A program made the translations under genes and the position numbers. The notes beneath the pieces are model-generated. The model had not been told where the DNA came from, did not search any database, and saw nothing but the letters and a program-made list of their open reading frames with translations. Of a stretch of 64,000 bases of DNA, positions 55,241-64,000 are shown in pieces. The DNA comes from Eunapius fragilis. Lineage: Eukaryota > Porifera > Demospongiae > Spongillida > Spongillidae. How positions within the stretch are numbered: position 1 is the first letter of the stretch; each line of letters begins with the position of its first letter. The DNA is taken from positions 3,519,234-3,583,233 of the forward strand of contig OY811982.1 of NCBI GenBank assembly GCA_963681505.1. Direction: 5' to 3'.

Positions 55241-57039
55241 GGGTCATTACATGTCCCATCAGCCTCAAATTGGACACTACCCTTTAGATTTGTGTGAATT
55301 GATCATATTTGTTTGACCTAATATAGATGTTACTTTAACACAATAAAATTTTTAATAACGCGAATGGTTTACAATATATCACCGTCATGAATAATTCATT
55401 GTTTTCTGTTTTGAAGAATCATAACTCCCTACTCACAGAACGTGTATGGTTATATTTGGCATAACATTGATGCTTATTTAGTTTACAACCCTACTATAAT
55501 ATGATTTTATGGAAGAGGTGAAAGGGTTAAAGAATAAATGTCTATACAGCACTGTATTCAATATTTAGGTCACTTGCAGAATGAAACTCCAATTTTTTGG
55601 CAAAAACGAGGTCTGTTCATTGTCTTTACATTTTTACACAAAAAGTTCTGAGTATCGGCTAGTTCTGGGAACCACAGAAGGTTAACTGGAAAGATGTCAT
55701 TTTTAATTTCTTCATGGTTGATTTTAGAACTAATTAGAAGTAAGTGTTGTTTAGATACGTCTCAAGGGTTTTACATAATACTGTCCTCAGCTATAAGAAC
55801 AATTAAAAATGGTGTTTGTAATTATAAAAATGATTTTTAGTAAATCAAATTGTACATTTATTATAAACTACTAAGTATGGGATCGTGGAATTAGGCAAGC
55901 GTGCATGTCATAAGTGGTTAATGCTCATCGTTTCTTTTCGTTGGAAGTAAAAAGCAACAACCAGCCATCAACGCATCTCTTGTGGCCTCTGCTGCTTCGC
56001 AGGCACTGGCTCAAAAAGCTAATGTCTCTTATCATGAACCCATAGCCAGTGTACGTGATCCAGCAGCTGAACCCCCTGTAGCCGGCGTACCAGATCCAGC
56101 AGCTGAACTCAAGAAGCTGACATCCCTGATCATGAACCCGTAGCCGGCGTACCTAATCCAGCAGCTGCACTCAAGAAGCTGACGTCCCTGATCATGAATT
56201 ACCTGTAGCCGGTGTACATAATCCAGCAGCTGAACCAGATTTAGCTGCTGCTGGATCAGGTATGCCGGCTATGGGTGGTTCACAGCTGCTGGATCAGGTA
56301 CGCCAGTTATGTGTAATTCATGATCAGGGATGTCAGCTTCTTGAGTTCAACTGCTGGATCAGGTGTGCCAGCTATGGGTTCATGATCAGGGATGTCAGCA
56401 TCTTGAGTTCAGCTGCTGGATCAGGTACACGCTGGCTACGGGTTCATGATCAGGGACATCAGCTTCTTGAGCAGGTGCCTGCGGAGCAGCTGAGGCCGCC
56501 AGAGATTCGTTGATGGCTGGTTGTTGCTTTTTGCTTCCAACGAAAAGAAATGTTGAGCATTAACCACTTATGACGAGCACGCTTACCTAATCCATGATCC
56601 CATACTTAGTAAATGCACAATTTCGATTCACTACAAATCATTTTTTATTATCAACACCATTTGTAATTGTTCTTATAGCTGAGGACAGTATTATGTAATA
56701 CCCTTGAGACTTATCTAAACAACACTTACTTCTAATATCAACTATGAAGAAATTAAAAATGGCGTCTTTCCATTTAACCTTCTGTGGTTCCCAGAACTAG
56801 CTGATACTCAGACTTTTTTTTTGTAAAAATGTAAGGACAATGTACAGCCTTCGTATTCGCAAAAAAACATTGGAGTTTCATTCGGCAAGTGACCTAAATA
56901 TTGAAAACAGTACTGTATAAACATTTATTCTTTAACCTTTTGTCTCTACCATAAAAACATATTAAAGTTCAGTTGTACACTACGAGAGCATCAATATGAT
57001 GCCAAATCTGTGAGTAGGGAGTTATGACTTTTCAAAGTG
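55241..57039. mobile_element. GGGTCATT giant foldback, copy 1 (1.8 kb)
   Basis: Left end GGGTCATTACATG at 55241. Left arm words such as ACCGTCATGAATAATTCATT, AGGTCACTTGCAGAATGAAA and GAGGACAGTATTATGTAATA (as complement) recur inverted in 56.5-57.04 kb. The last about 180 bp of the right arm are missing: it stops at CTTTTCAAAGTGG and ankyrin-unit intron resumes. The core (about 55.93-56.52 kb) is a tandem-repeat hairpin. Copy 2, intact, is at 61778-63437. Confidence 0.85.
56040..56480. repeat. Tandem repeats in the foldback core
   Basis: Units of about 60 bp built from ATCCAGCAGCTGAAC, AAGAAGCTGACATCCCTGA and TCATGAACCCGTAGCCGG, several in one orientation up to about 56240 and then the complementary series to 56480. 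The core of copy 2 is unrelated except at its edges. Confidence 0.8.
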
Positions 57040-57098
57040 GCAATGGATCATGGAGGTCCATCAATGTCAGTTATCGTTTAATTTGATCACCAACTCAC

Positions 57099-57200
57099 TC
57101 TGCCTTTAATGTTCACATCAATACCAGGAGAGGAAAGGAGATGTTCCACACATGTAATATGACCGCCATATGCAGCAAGGTGTAATGGAGTATCACCATA
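57099..57200 (-). CDS. Ankyrin exon 2 of 12 (102 nt)
   Basis: YGDTPLHLAAYGGHIT... ending GIDVNIKGR. Phase 0 both sides; donor AGA/GTGAGT. The intron to exon 3 carries the 1.8-kb foldback; its unit has lost the purine tract. Confidence 0.9.
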
Positions 57201-57580
57201 CTGGAGTGGGTACAATAGTTCAGTCAACATGGTGAGTACAATCTACACATGCAAATGGAGTATATGGCTATGCAAACAGGAAAGGTTATTGAAATATTGC
57301 AGGTAGGTGCCCCTCCATTCCTCCTTGCAGGATAAGAGAGGTGACTTACTGCAGCACATCATTACCTATAACAACCTCACTCAGTATTCTAATCATTGCC
57401 CACTGCATACAGGTAATTACTAACCCTTGTCCAAATCAAACACAGTGCCCAGAATATTACCATCAAGCATTATATCGTACATAACTTTAATTAGCATCAC
57501 ATGTGTGAAAAGAAATGTGCAACAATGGATCATGAAGGTCCATCAATGTCAGTTATCATTTATATTGATCATCAAATCAC

Positions 57581-57682
57581 CTGGCCTTTAATATTCACAT
57601 CAATACCAGGAGAAGAAAGGAGATGTTCCACACAAGTAGTATGACCTCCCATTGCAGCAAGGTGTAATGGAGTATCACCATT
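57581..57682 (-). CDS. Ankyrin exon 1 of 12 (102 nt)
   Basis: NGDTPLHLAAMGGHTT... ending GIDVNIKGQ. Donor CAG/GTGATT. First full repeat after the cap exon. The purine tract of its unit is short (about 57790-57860). Confidence 0.9.
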
Positions 57683-58163
57683 CTGGAGTGGGTACAATAG
57701 TTCAGTCAACATGGTGGGTACAATGTACACATGTATATGTAGTATATGGACATGCAAGCAGGAAATATAAATGTGGATAACAGCAGGTGGGCAGATGGTA
57801 GAGGAAGAGGAGTAGGAGGAGGAGAAGGGGAAGAGGAGGGCTATGGAGAAGGATAAGGAGTGGGGTGGGGGAGGCCAAGGTAGAGGGCTGAGGGATGCAA
57901 GGGGCAGGAGTACCAAATGTGTTACATCCCAACCCCTAGCTGTGTTGAGTGCTGCTGACCACAAACCAGGTGACCTGTGTACCAAGAGAAGCAGTGTACC
58001 GATCTGCTAAACATGGCCATGAACAGCATGAGATCTGATAAACTGTTTGATCTATGTTACAACAAAGGCACAAAGTCTTTGGTCTAATACTGCTCATCCT
58101 ACATGTGCAGGTTGTACAAGACAACAGCTGCTATGAGATCATATATGCCTACACTTGCCTCAC
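57683..58163. other. Intron between cap exon and first full ankyrin exon
   Basis: Includes a short purine patch and otherwise unique sequence. No other exon seen. Confidence 0.5.
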
Positions 58164-58256
58164 CTTGTTAGTTGAATTAAGAGGTACTCCACTTTCAATC
58201 AATCTCCTCACTTCATCTATATCATTTCTCACTGCAGCATCTGCAAGTTGTTCTAT
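58164..58256 (-). CDS. N-terminal ankyrin cap exon, 93 nt
   Basis: Acceptor GTAG, donor AAG/GTGAGG, 31 codons, phase 0 both sides: IEQLADAAVRNDIDEVRRLI then ESGVPLNSTNK. This is the second half of a capping ankyrin repeat (LADAAxxNDxxxVRxLIxxGVPLN), a form usual at the N-terminus of an ankyrin stack. It suggests the protein starts just upstream, but I could not place the start codon in the 330 bp up to the next exon. Confidence 0.7.
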
Positions 58257-58587
58257 CTACAAAAGAAACGTTCGTTTAACGTATTCTACAGTACCTTTTC
58301 CATCTCCAATATTTCTAACCTTACTAACCTAACCTTCCCTACTGCTTTTCATATCGTAAAACATTTGCACTCGCTATTTTAATTAATGCCCAGTCCACGC
58401 CAGTAATCACTAACCGTTATCATTAATGACTTTACAGTGCCCTCAAGTTTATTATTTGGCATTATGTCACATATAACTCTAATTATCAAAACGATTTCTA
58501 GCACCATGTGTGTGACAAGAAATGTGCAACAATGGATCATGAAGGTCCATCAGTGTCAGTTATCATTTATATTGATCACCAACTCAC

Positions 58588-58689
58588 CCTGCCTTTAATG
58601 TTCACATCAATACCAGGAGTGGAAAGGAGACGTTCCACACAAGTAGTATGACCTCCCCTTGCAGCAAGTTGTAATGGAGTATCACCATC
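58588..58689 (-). CDS. Stray upstream ankyrin exon (102 nt)
   Basis: DGDTPLQLAARGGHTT... ending GIDVNIKGR; splice sites and phase as in the array, but it lies 5' of the cap exon. It is either a thirteenth repeat placed before a second cap-like repeat, or the 3' remnant of a neighbouring paralogue cut off by the BEL/Pao insertion at 58770. Gln replaces His in TPLQ. Confidence 0.7.
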
Positions 58690-58934
58690 CTGGAGTGGGT
58701 ACAATAGTTCAGTCAACATGGTGGGTACAATGTACACATGTACATGTAGTATATGGCTATGTGAACAGGTGTCGGATATTTATAGTTGTTACGTAATAAT
58801 TGTAATGTGTATCGCGTAATTTATTATTCCTTTGAACGTGAAGTGCGGGTGGATTGTTGCGTACGAAATCTATAGTGATCCTTCGATTGTAAAGATCTTG
58901 CACATGGTCCTATCGAGCCTGGGATTATACCAGT

Positions 58935-60260
58935 ATGTCTGAGCAAGAAACCGTGAAAAAGAAGCGGATACGCGCCGGTCATCGGGGTTTCGTTAAACGT
59001 ATTACATCACAGGCACAGGAAATGCTGGAGGGCGAAATAAACGTAGCAAAGCTTACCCAGTATTTGACGTCACTCAAAGACAAGCTTGGAATCATTTCGA
59101 CGATTGATAGCGAAATTCTGGTTGCGACCGAAGATCAAGATGACATCGCCAACGAAATTGAGCAAGCTGACATAACAAGAGAGTTGATCGACAACGATGA
59201 TGGAGATTCAAGAAGCGCTTTCGGATTTGAGCTATCCACGAGAACGTGCAGCTCAAAACATTCCAGCGAATGGACAAACTGATACGCGACCACGGGAATC
59301 GACCACGTCATCCTCCACAAAAGTACCATCTTCAGGTAATCATAGTCAACAACAACAGCGAACAGCGGAAACTACTCGAGATTCAAGTGACACCACGCCT
59401 GGCAACGCGGAACCTGCAGCTCATGTCAACCCAGGATCAACTACTAGTAAGGTGAGACATTTACAAAACTGGAACTAAGGAGATTTGATGGTGAACTAAC
59501 AGAATGGACGGCCTTTTGGGATTCGTATGAATCGGCTATCCATAACAGCACGGATTTATCTGCGATTGACAAGTTCACTTACCTTCGATCTCTGTTAGAG
59601 GGTCCTGCAGCAGCTGCAATAGCTGGCTTGAAACTTTCATCCCCAAACTATGCTGAGGCAATAGCTATCCTGAAGAAACGTTTTGGCAACAAGCAGGCAA
59701 TAGTAAGCAGACACATGGACATGCTTATGAACCTGGAGGCAGTGGCTTCACAGAACAACTACAAGGGACTCAGACAGCTGTACAACCTTATGAAGTCTCA
59801 CGTACGAGGCTTGCATGCTCTTGGGATTCCATTGTCATCCTTTGGTACATTTTTGGCATCTGTCTTCATGAACAAGCTCCCACCAGAACTTAGTACCGTC
59901 AACAGAGAAGTTGTTGAGGATAAGTGAGAACTAGATGCAGTGATGAAGATAGTTGAGAAGGAAATCGATGCCAGGGAGAGAGCAGCTGCAAGTTTGTGTA
60001 TGGGTGGTAAAAGACAGAGCCAAGAGCAACCTACGGTAGCTGCACTCCTGACGCCTTCAACTGAGGGTTGCTGCTAATGTGGGCAGTCACATGTCCCAAG
60101 TTCTTGTGGGATATGAGTAACCCGGAGGCAAGAAAAAGGGCACTCTTGAAAGGTGGACGATGCTTTGTGTGTTTGAAGAAACATCACATGGCGATGAAGT
60201 GCAGATCTCCTCTTCGATTTTCTACCTGCAATGGAAGACACCATTCCAGCATCTGCTCCG
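58935..60260 (+). pseudogene. BEL/Pao gag (DUF1759-like) with zinc knuckle
   Basis: Starts MSEQETVKKKRIRAGHRGF at 58935; a frame change near 59.25 kb. The gag core of the family is clear at 59.48-59.92 kb: LRRFDGELTEWTAFWDSYES, then DKFTYLRSLLEGPA and ILKKRFGNKQAIVSRHM, ending with a stop TGA near 59926. A zinc knuckle CFVCLKKHHMAMKC follows at about 60.15-60.20 kb. Several stops break the frame. Confidence 0.8.
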
Positions 60261-60364
60261 GAACAACACAAGGCACAAGTCCATCAGGTGCACTATCCTC
60301 CAGACAGATGTCATCGACACAGCCACTGTCATCACCACACTTGACAACATTGTCCATGTACATT

Positions 60365-60640
60365 GACACGAAGAATCCTGTCCTCCTGCAGACAGCTACT
60401 GCAACTGTGTACTCCGCTGATAGATCCTATGCTACCACTGTCATCAGACTGATCCTTGATAGCAGCAGCCAGAAGTCCTACATCACAAATAAGCTTAGAG
60501 ACTCTCGCAAGCAGTGTCGATCAAGACGTTCGGGTCTCAAGTTGAGAGGGTGGAGACCTGTGATATTGTGGAGCTCAAATTCAAGGCAAAGGTGGGGACA
60601 GACTTCGAGCTTTCCTTGTTTACTGTTCCCATGATATTTG
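60365..60640 (+). pseudogene. BEL/Pao aspartic protease region (A17-like)
   Basis: Contains LLQTATATVYSADRSYATTV and LILDSSSQKSYITNKL, where the usual DSGS/DSGA active site has become DSSS. A frame change follows near 60.5 kb. Catalytically doubtful. Confidence 0.65.
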
Positions 60641-61156
60641 TGAGCCTCTATCTGGACAGCCAATTAATTGGGCAGTTGAGCGGTTTCCATACCTACAGGG
60701 ACTTGATCTAGCTGATTCATGTGACTCAAGCGATGCACTGGAGATGAGTATCTTGATTGGAGTCGACCAGTATTGGAAGGTCGCCACAGGAGGAATTCTG
60801 CGTGGCAACACCGGGCCTACAGCAATGGAGACGAAGTTAGGATGGGTTCTCTCTGCGCCTGTTCCTGGACTTAACCGTGATCCATCAATGGCATGCCTGA
60901 CTTGCTCACATGTTTTATAGGTTGATACATCCATCAACTCGGTATCACATTGACTCGCTGACTTGGAAAAGAAGCTGCAAGCATTCTGGGATTTAGACAC
61001 TCTTGGGATAGTAGATGGTGAAAACTCTGTGTATGATAAATTTGTTGAGAGCATCTCATTTCAAGATAGTCTGTACTGCGTGAGTCTCCCATGCTCCCAG
61101 TCAACTTTGAACTAAGCCAGAGGAGACTCTTCAACTTACTTAAGTGACTTCGCCAG

Positions 61157-61777
61157 ATGCCACATGTCTTGACCCAGTATGATGCTGTTATTCGAGAACA
61201 GATCAAGAGCAGCATAGTAGAAATTGTTGAAAACCCTCACGGAGCAACACACTACATTCCCCATCATGCAGTCATTAGGGAGGACAAAAAGACAACCGAA
61301 ATGCGAATTGTATATGATGCTTCTGCCAAGAGCACTGGACCATCCCTTAATTATTGCTTGTATGCTGATCCAACCTTTGGCCAAAACATACTGCTTCGGT
61401 TTTGTGTTTTTCGGATTGCAGTGACTGCAGATATTGAAAAGACGTTTCAGATTATATCTGCTGCAAGGGAGGACCGCGATGCACTGAGATTCCTCTGGGT
61501 TGACGACGTCATGGCACCACTATCCAAACTTGTCACACTGCGATTTGCTAGTGTTGTATTTGGCGTATCCTCTACCTGTTGAACGCCATGATCAGACGTC
61601 TTGTGGAGGGCTGTCGACTCAGCGATCCATTGTTTGTGGAAAGGTTCATCCATTCAATCTACGTCGATGACCTTACTGTGGATCAGACAGTGAAAAAGGA
61701 GCTATTGAACTGTACACTAAGCCCAGGCAGTGTATGGCTGAAGCGGGATTCAACCTCAGGAAGTTCATCTCCAATTA
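61157..61777 (+). pseudogene. BEL/Pao reverse transcriptase
   Basis: RT motifs in order: MRIVYDASAKSTGPSLNYCL (61.30 kb), ADIEKTFQIISAAREDRDAL with the motif-A Asp (61.43 kb), and IYVDDLTVDQTV, the intact YxDD active site (61.65 kb). A stop and frame change lie near 61.58 kb. The frame containing AEAGFNLRKFISN is cut at 61777 by the palindrome and continues at 63438. Confidence 0.8.
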
Positions 61778-63437
61778 GGGTCATTCCATGGGCTGTCAGG
61801 AATGAATTGGACAGCACCCCTCAGATTTGTGTGCAATTTATCATATTTGCTTGACCTAATATGGGTGTTACTTTAACGCATTAATTTTCAAAATCGCACG
61901 AGTGGTTTACGAATTAACACCGTCATGAATAATTAATTGTTTTCCACTTTGAAGACTCATAACTCCCTACTCACAGAACGTGTATGGCTATTGTTGGCAT
62001 CAAATTGAAGCTCTCTTAGTGTACAATCCGATTATAATATGTTTCTGTGGGAGAGGCGAAAGGGTTAACGAATAAATGTCTATACAGCACGGTTTTCAAT
62101 ATTTAGGTCACTTGCAGGGTGATACTCAAGAATTTTATTTTTGTATATGAAAACTGTTCATTGTCCTTACATTAAAAAAAAAGTCTGAGTATCAGCTAGT
62201 TCTGGGAACTGCAGAGGGTTAAAGGGCAAGATGCCATTTTTAATTTCTTCATGGTTGATTTATCACTAATGAGAAGCAAGAGTTGTTTAGATACGTCTCA
62301 AGGGTATTACATAATACTGTCCTCAACTATCACAACAGTAAGAAAGGGCGTTGGTAATTAAAAAAATGATTTTAGTACATCGAATTGCGCATTTATTGGA
62401 AACCGTTAAGCCTTCTAATGGGATCGTTGCTTAGGTAAGCGTGCTCGTTATTACTGTCATAAGTGGTTACAGCTCAACATTTCTTTTGATTGGAAGTAAA
62501 AGGGAACAACGAGGTTTAAATGAACCGGCGGTGAGACCTATTCAACCGGCTCAAGAAGTGGTGGTCCCTCAACCTGTTTATACGCCGGATGACGGCGTAC
62601 CGCGGATGGATCCCGGTACGCCGTCATCCGGCATATAAACAGGTTGAGGGACCACCACTTCTTGAGCCGGTTGAATAGGTCTCACCGCCGGTTCATTTAA
62701 ACCTCGTTGTTCCCTTTTACTTCCAATCAAAAGAAATGTTGAGCTGTAACCACTTATGACAGTAATAACGAGCACGCTTACCTAAGCAACGATCCCATTA
62801 GAAGGCTTAACGGTTTCCAATAAATGCGCAATTCGATGTACTAAAATCATTTTTTTAATTACCAACGCCCTTTCTTACTGTTGTGATAGTTGAGGACAGT
62901 ATTATGTAATACCCTTGAGACGTATCTAAACAACTCTTGCTCTCATTAGTGATAAATCAACCATGAAGAAATTAAAAATGGCATCTTGCCCTTTAACCCT
63001 CTGCAGTTCCCAGAACTAGCTGATACTCAGACTTTTTTTTTAATGTAAGGACAATGAACAGTTTTCATATACAAAAATAAAATTCTTGAGTATCACCCTG
63101 CAAGTGACCTAAATATTGAAAACCGTGCTGTATAGACATTTATTCGTTAACCCTTTCGCCTCTCCCACAGAAACATATTATAATCGGATTGTACACTAAG
63201 AGAGCTTCAATTTGATGCCAACAATAGCCATACACGTTCTGTGAGTAGGGAGTTATGAGTCTTCAAAGTGGAAAACAATTAATTATTCATGACGGTGTTA
63301 ATTCGTAAACCACTCGTGCGATTTTGAAAATTAATGCGTTAAAGTAACACCCATATTAGGTCAAGCAAATATGATAAATTGCACACAAATCTGAGGGGTG
63401 CTGTCCAATTCAATTCTGACAGCCCATGGAATGACCC
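61778..63437. mobile_element. GGGTCATT giant foldback, copy 2: 1,660-bp near-perfect palindrome
   Basis: Ends GGGTCATTCCATGGGCTGTC (61778) and its complement (to 63437). The arms are about 800-830 bp and almost identical; the centre is at about 62607 (GACGGCGTACCGCGG ... GTACGCCGTC). It is flanked by ATTA on both sides (61774-61777 and 63438-63441). With one ATTA removed the Pao pol frame is continuous apart from one TAG. Each arm holds a 65-codon open frame (62441-62638, plus; 62578-62775, minus) reading SKREQRGLNEPAVRPIQPAQ in both. No transposase. Confidence 0.9.
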
Positions 63438-63972
63438 ATTAGTCAGCTGTTCAAGCTCACATTTCTTCTCAAACATCATCCACAACAGAGATTGGTGATG
63501 GCCTACTTACACATGACGATGAATCCTACACGAAGACCACCCTAGGGAGCATGAACAGTCGGACAACTCTGGGACTGCCAAGGTGTTGGGGGTGAAGAGG
63601 AGACCAAGAGATGATGTCCTCATCTTTGATATCAGCGGCAACCTTCACAGTATTGCTACAGTTACAGAACCCACCAAACGGTACATTATTGGGCTCTGTG
63701 CAAGGTTCTATGACCCTCTGGGATTTGTTTCACCTGTAACAGTGCGATTTAAGATGCTATTCCAGGAAATTTGCGCTGCCAAGCTGGAGTGGGATGCTCA
63801 CTTAGATGGTGAATTACTGAAGAAGTGGAATGGATTGCTGTTGGGTCTTCGACTGTCACAACCACTCTATGTTCCACATTGCTACTTCCATGGTCTTGAC
63901 AAGCCTAATCTTGCAACCTCGTTGGGTTTTGTGACGCTTCACATAGGGCATATGCAGCAGTTGTTTACCTGA
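63438..63972 (+). pseudogene. BEL/Pao pol after the palindrome (RNase H-side region)
   Basis: Pol coding resumes after the insertion. From 63583: VLGVKRRPRDDVLIFDISGN, then RYIIGLCARFYDPLGFVSPV and FKMLFQEICAAKLEWD, the block that follows RT in Pao pol and leads to RNase H. The frame ends at 63970-63972 and the element continues past the window. Confidence 0.8.
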
Positions 63973-64000
63973 AATTGAGACTTGCAGATAAATGTGTTGT

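Larger units (their letters stand above)
58770..64000 (+). mobile_element. BEL/Pao LTR retrotransposon, 5' part, runs off window
   Basis: Ankyrin-unit sequence stops at GTGAACAGG (58769) and TGTCGGATATTTATAG begins, a plausible LTR start. Gag, protease, RT and RNase H-region blocks follow on the plus strand. The pol gene is split by a 1,660-bp palindrome (61778-63437). The 3' end and second LTR lie beyond the window, so LTR length is unknown. Confidence 0.75.

Overview
The window looks like accessory-rich nuclear DNA of an early-branching animal, most likely a demosponge. The reasons are very short spliced introns (one is 50 bp), a gene with the order ankyrin repeats, ROC GTPase, COR, Death domain (a class strongly expanded in sponges), and a mixed load of DIRS, BEL/Pao, Ty3/gypsy, hAT, Merlin and CACTA/EnSpm-like elements. 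There are no bacterial operons and no rRNA, tRNA or CRISPR that I could find. The species assignment is inference. LAYOUT. 1-4.6 kb holds little recognisable coding sequence: one terminal-exon candidate (935-1045) and a decayed periodic module (RY..DPE.KRA) at 2.5-3.15 kb. 4.6-5.4 kb has a 293-bp foldback element and three tandem copies of a 152-bp exon/intron cassette. 5.7-10.0 kb holds a decayed TNP2 transposase (minus strand) divergent from a small plus-strand gene. 10.2-11.85 kb is an inverted-repeat element with a spliced Ulp1-like protease/PHD-finger gene. 12.29-13.18 kb is the 3' end of an unrecognised plus-strand gene whose three exons agree in phase. MAIN GENE. From 13.68 kb to about 58.26 kb, minus strand, I read one very long gene: an N-terminal ankyrin cap exon (58164-58256), twelve ankyrin exons of exactly 102 nt (34 codons, phase 0 on both sides), an exon joining the last half ankyrin repeat to the ROC P-loop (24877-25029), a 48-nt exon, a 1585-nt exon with the rest of ROC plus COR (14473-16057), and a Death-domain exon ending at 13679. 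Phases agree across the 3' junctions. The introns hold nearly all other DNA. The 8.6-kb intron that splits the ROC domain carries a long-inverted-repeat element (16.6-19.0 kb), a Merlin transposon with other hairpins nested in its left end (19.2-22.5 kb) and a hAT fragment (23.1-23.9 kb). The intron at 27.0-42.2 kb carries a 1.15-kb purine tract and a DIRS retroelement whose tyrosine-recombinase gene is split by an 8,448-bp DNA transposon with long inverted repeats and a 6-bp target duplication. The intron at 47.4-52.5 kb carries a Ty3/gypsy copy. A 1.8-kb giant foldback lies at 55.2-57.0 kb. Upstream of 58.77 kb a BEL/Pao element begins, and its pol gene is interrupted by a nearly perfect 1,660-bp palindrome of the same foldback family. 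HOW IT FITS. The ankyrin exons sit in tandem units of about 1 kb (exon, purine tract, conserved intron), so the locus appears to have grown by duplication of a phase-neutral exon. The predicted product is a cytoplasmic ANK-ROC-COR-Death protein, the DAPK1-like arrangement without a visible kinase. Most transposons in the window are broken. The two cleanest insertions (8.4 kb in DIRS, 1.66 kb in Pao) can be validated from the sequence because the host reading frame resumes when one target copy is removed.
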